A stretch of DNA of 5,823 nucleotides from Cellvibrionales bacterium. GTDB taxonomy: Bacteria; Pseudomonadota; Gammaproteobacteria; Pseudomonadales; UBA7434. Location: positions 1 to 5,823 of the forward strand of contig DMZE01000080.1 in assembly GCA_003492055.1 (NCBI GenBank), written 5' to 3'. A program made the translations under genes and the position numbers. Below are positions 5,126 to 5,823 of the stretch, one piece after another. Within the stretch, counting starts at the first letter, position 1; each line of letters begins with the position of its first letter. The notes below the pieces were generated by a model that worked only from the letters and a program-made list of their open reading frames with translations, did not search any database and was not told the DNA's origin.

Positions 5126-5509
5126 ATGACTGATGAAAATGGCAATAATGAATCAACAGCTTCCGAATCTGCGATGGCGGATGATCCTGCCGCGGCAGTG
5201 TTAAGTGAACTAGGTGGCGATAATAATGGCCATGCCAATATTACTGATAATCCTGACTTGGCAGTAGTTCTGGATATACCAGTAAAAATTGCCATGGAAG
5301 TGGGATCAACCCAAATTACTATCCGAAACTTATTACAGCTCAATCAAGGATCGGTTATTGAATTAGAGCGTTTAGCGGGTGAGCCCTTAGACGTTTTAGT
5401 GAATGGCACTTTAATCGCACATGGTGAAGTGGTTGTGGTTAATGAGAAGTTCGGCATTCGAGTAACCGACGTCATTAGTCCTTCAGAGCGGATCAAAAAA
5501 CTGAAATGA
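5126..5509 (+). CDS. fliN: Flagellar motor switch protein FliN
   Basis: FliN forms the lower part of the C-ring with FliM and docks the FliH-FliI export ATPase. The 127-residue product has a variable acidic, Ala/Asn-rich N-terminus (1-45) and a SpoA domain (about 46-122) containing DIPVKIAMEVG, LLQLNQGSVIEL, a GEPLDVLVNG segment and the closing RVTDVISPSERIKKL, all typical of the family. The ATG at 5126 follows the purine-rich AAGAGAGA (5113-5120). It lies 72 bases after fliM, and its TGA overlaps the fliO start (ATGA), so fliO translation is probably coupled to it. Length and motifs are normal. Confidence 0.96.
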   Translation: MTDENGNNESTASESAMADDPAAAVLSELGGDNNGHANITDNPDLAVVLDIPVKIAMEVGSTQITIRNLLQLNQGSVIELERLAGEPLDVLVNGTLIAHGEVVVVNEKFGIRVTDVISPSERIKKLK

Positions 5510-5823
5510 TGGCTCGCTATGCCATAGGTCTGTTAACGCTTATTGCAGCGATTAATACTGCCGCGGCGGAAATAAATACTGCTGCCGCTGCTGCCGTAAT
5601 AGACAAGCCCAGTGTTGCGCCCGTATTTAGCGGCACTTCCGTGATTCAAGTAATACTGAGTTTGGCCTTTGTTATTGTCCTTATCTATGCCGTTGCTTGG
5701 TATGTTCGCCGTTTGCAGCTAACGACAGGCGCTGCAGGGCAAAGCATGCGCGTTGTTTCTGCATTGTCCGTGGGTACACGTGAAAAAGTGGTGCTAGTGC
5801 AAGTGGGTGAAGAGCAATTATTA
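5506..5823 (+). CDS. fliO: Flagellar biosynthesis protein FliO (5' part, runs off the window)
   Basis: FliO is a bitopic membrane protein that helps FliP assemble into the export gate. The frame is open from ATG 5506 to the window end (106 codons). Residues 1-22 look like a signal peptide or first hydrophobic segment ending in TAAAE. An Ala-rich stretch follows, then a strong transmembrane helix (about 46-67) and WYVRRL. The start of the cytoplasmic FliO domain is seen in MRVVSALSVGTREKVVLVQVGEEQLL, split as MRVVSALSVG (81-90), TREKVVLVQV and GEEQLL. A second ATG at 5509 is equally possible. The ATGA overlap with fliN indicates the same operon, presumably continuing to fliPQR. The N-terminus carries a doubled INTAAA. 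Confidence 0.9.
   Translation, partial: MMARYAIGLLTLIAAINTAAAEINTAAAAAVIDKPSVAPVFSGTSVIQVILSLAFVIVLIYAVAWYVRRLQLTTGAAGQSMRVVSALSVGTREKVVLVQVGEEQLL

Noticed and set aside
5092..5343. Minus-strand 83-codon frame over fliN
   Set aside because: It is a shadow of fliN with no ribosome site or recognisable motifs.

Overview
The window is a segment of a gammaproteobacterial polar-flagellum cluster read entirely on the + strand. The order is 3' end of an hsbR-type response regulator/phosphatase-kinase, hptB-type phosphotransfer gene, fliK, fliL, fliM, fliN and the 5' part of fliO. This order and the two strong sigma-54 (-24/-12) promoters before fliK and fliL fit flagellar systems of the Pseudomonas/Shewanella/Cellvibrionales kind. 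Base composition is moderately AT-rich and the intergenic stretches are clearly AT-rich. I cannot name the genus; a marine gammaproteobacterium outside Pseudomonas itself is my inference.

Layout. Positions 1-606 hold the C-terminal ATP-binding (GHKL) domain of the HsbR-like protein, preceded by the last residues of its PP2C/SpoIIE domain. Positions 607-927 are intergenic, with a hairpin, two short direct repeats and a possible 16-codon hydrophobic micro-ORF. HptB (928-1287) probably starts at GTG 928 rather than ATG 916. Positions 1288-1628 contain a 13-bp tandem repeat enclosed by a perfect 10-bp inverted repeat, then the fliK sigma-54 promoter. FliK (1629-3017) is followed by a 383-bp gap holding a long pyrimidine tract with three perfect 12-bp repeats, a sigma-28-like element and the fliL sigma-54 promoter. 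FliL, fliM, fliN and fliO then run in one direction; fliN and fliO overlap by four bases.

How the genes work together. FliM and FliN form the cytoplasmic C-ring that receives CheY-P and sets rotation direction. FliL sits by the stators, FliO helps assemble the flagellar export gate, and FliK measures hook length and switches export specificity. HsbR and HptB belong to the HptB phosphorelay, which in Pseudomonas aeruginosa controls the HsbA anti-sigma-factor antagonist, FlgM availability and the motile/sessile choice. Here that switch lies inside the structural flagellar cluster.

The genes themselves are ordinary. I see no mobile element, CRISPR array, tRNA, rRNA or evidence of a wholly new system. 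The points worth a second look are all in the intergenic DNA.
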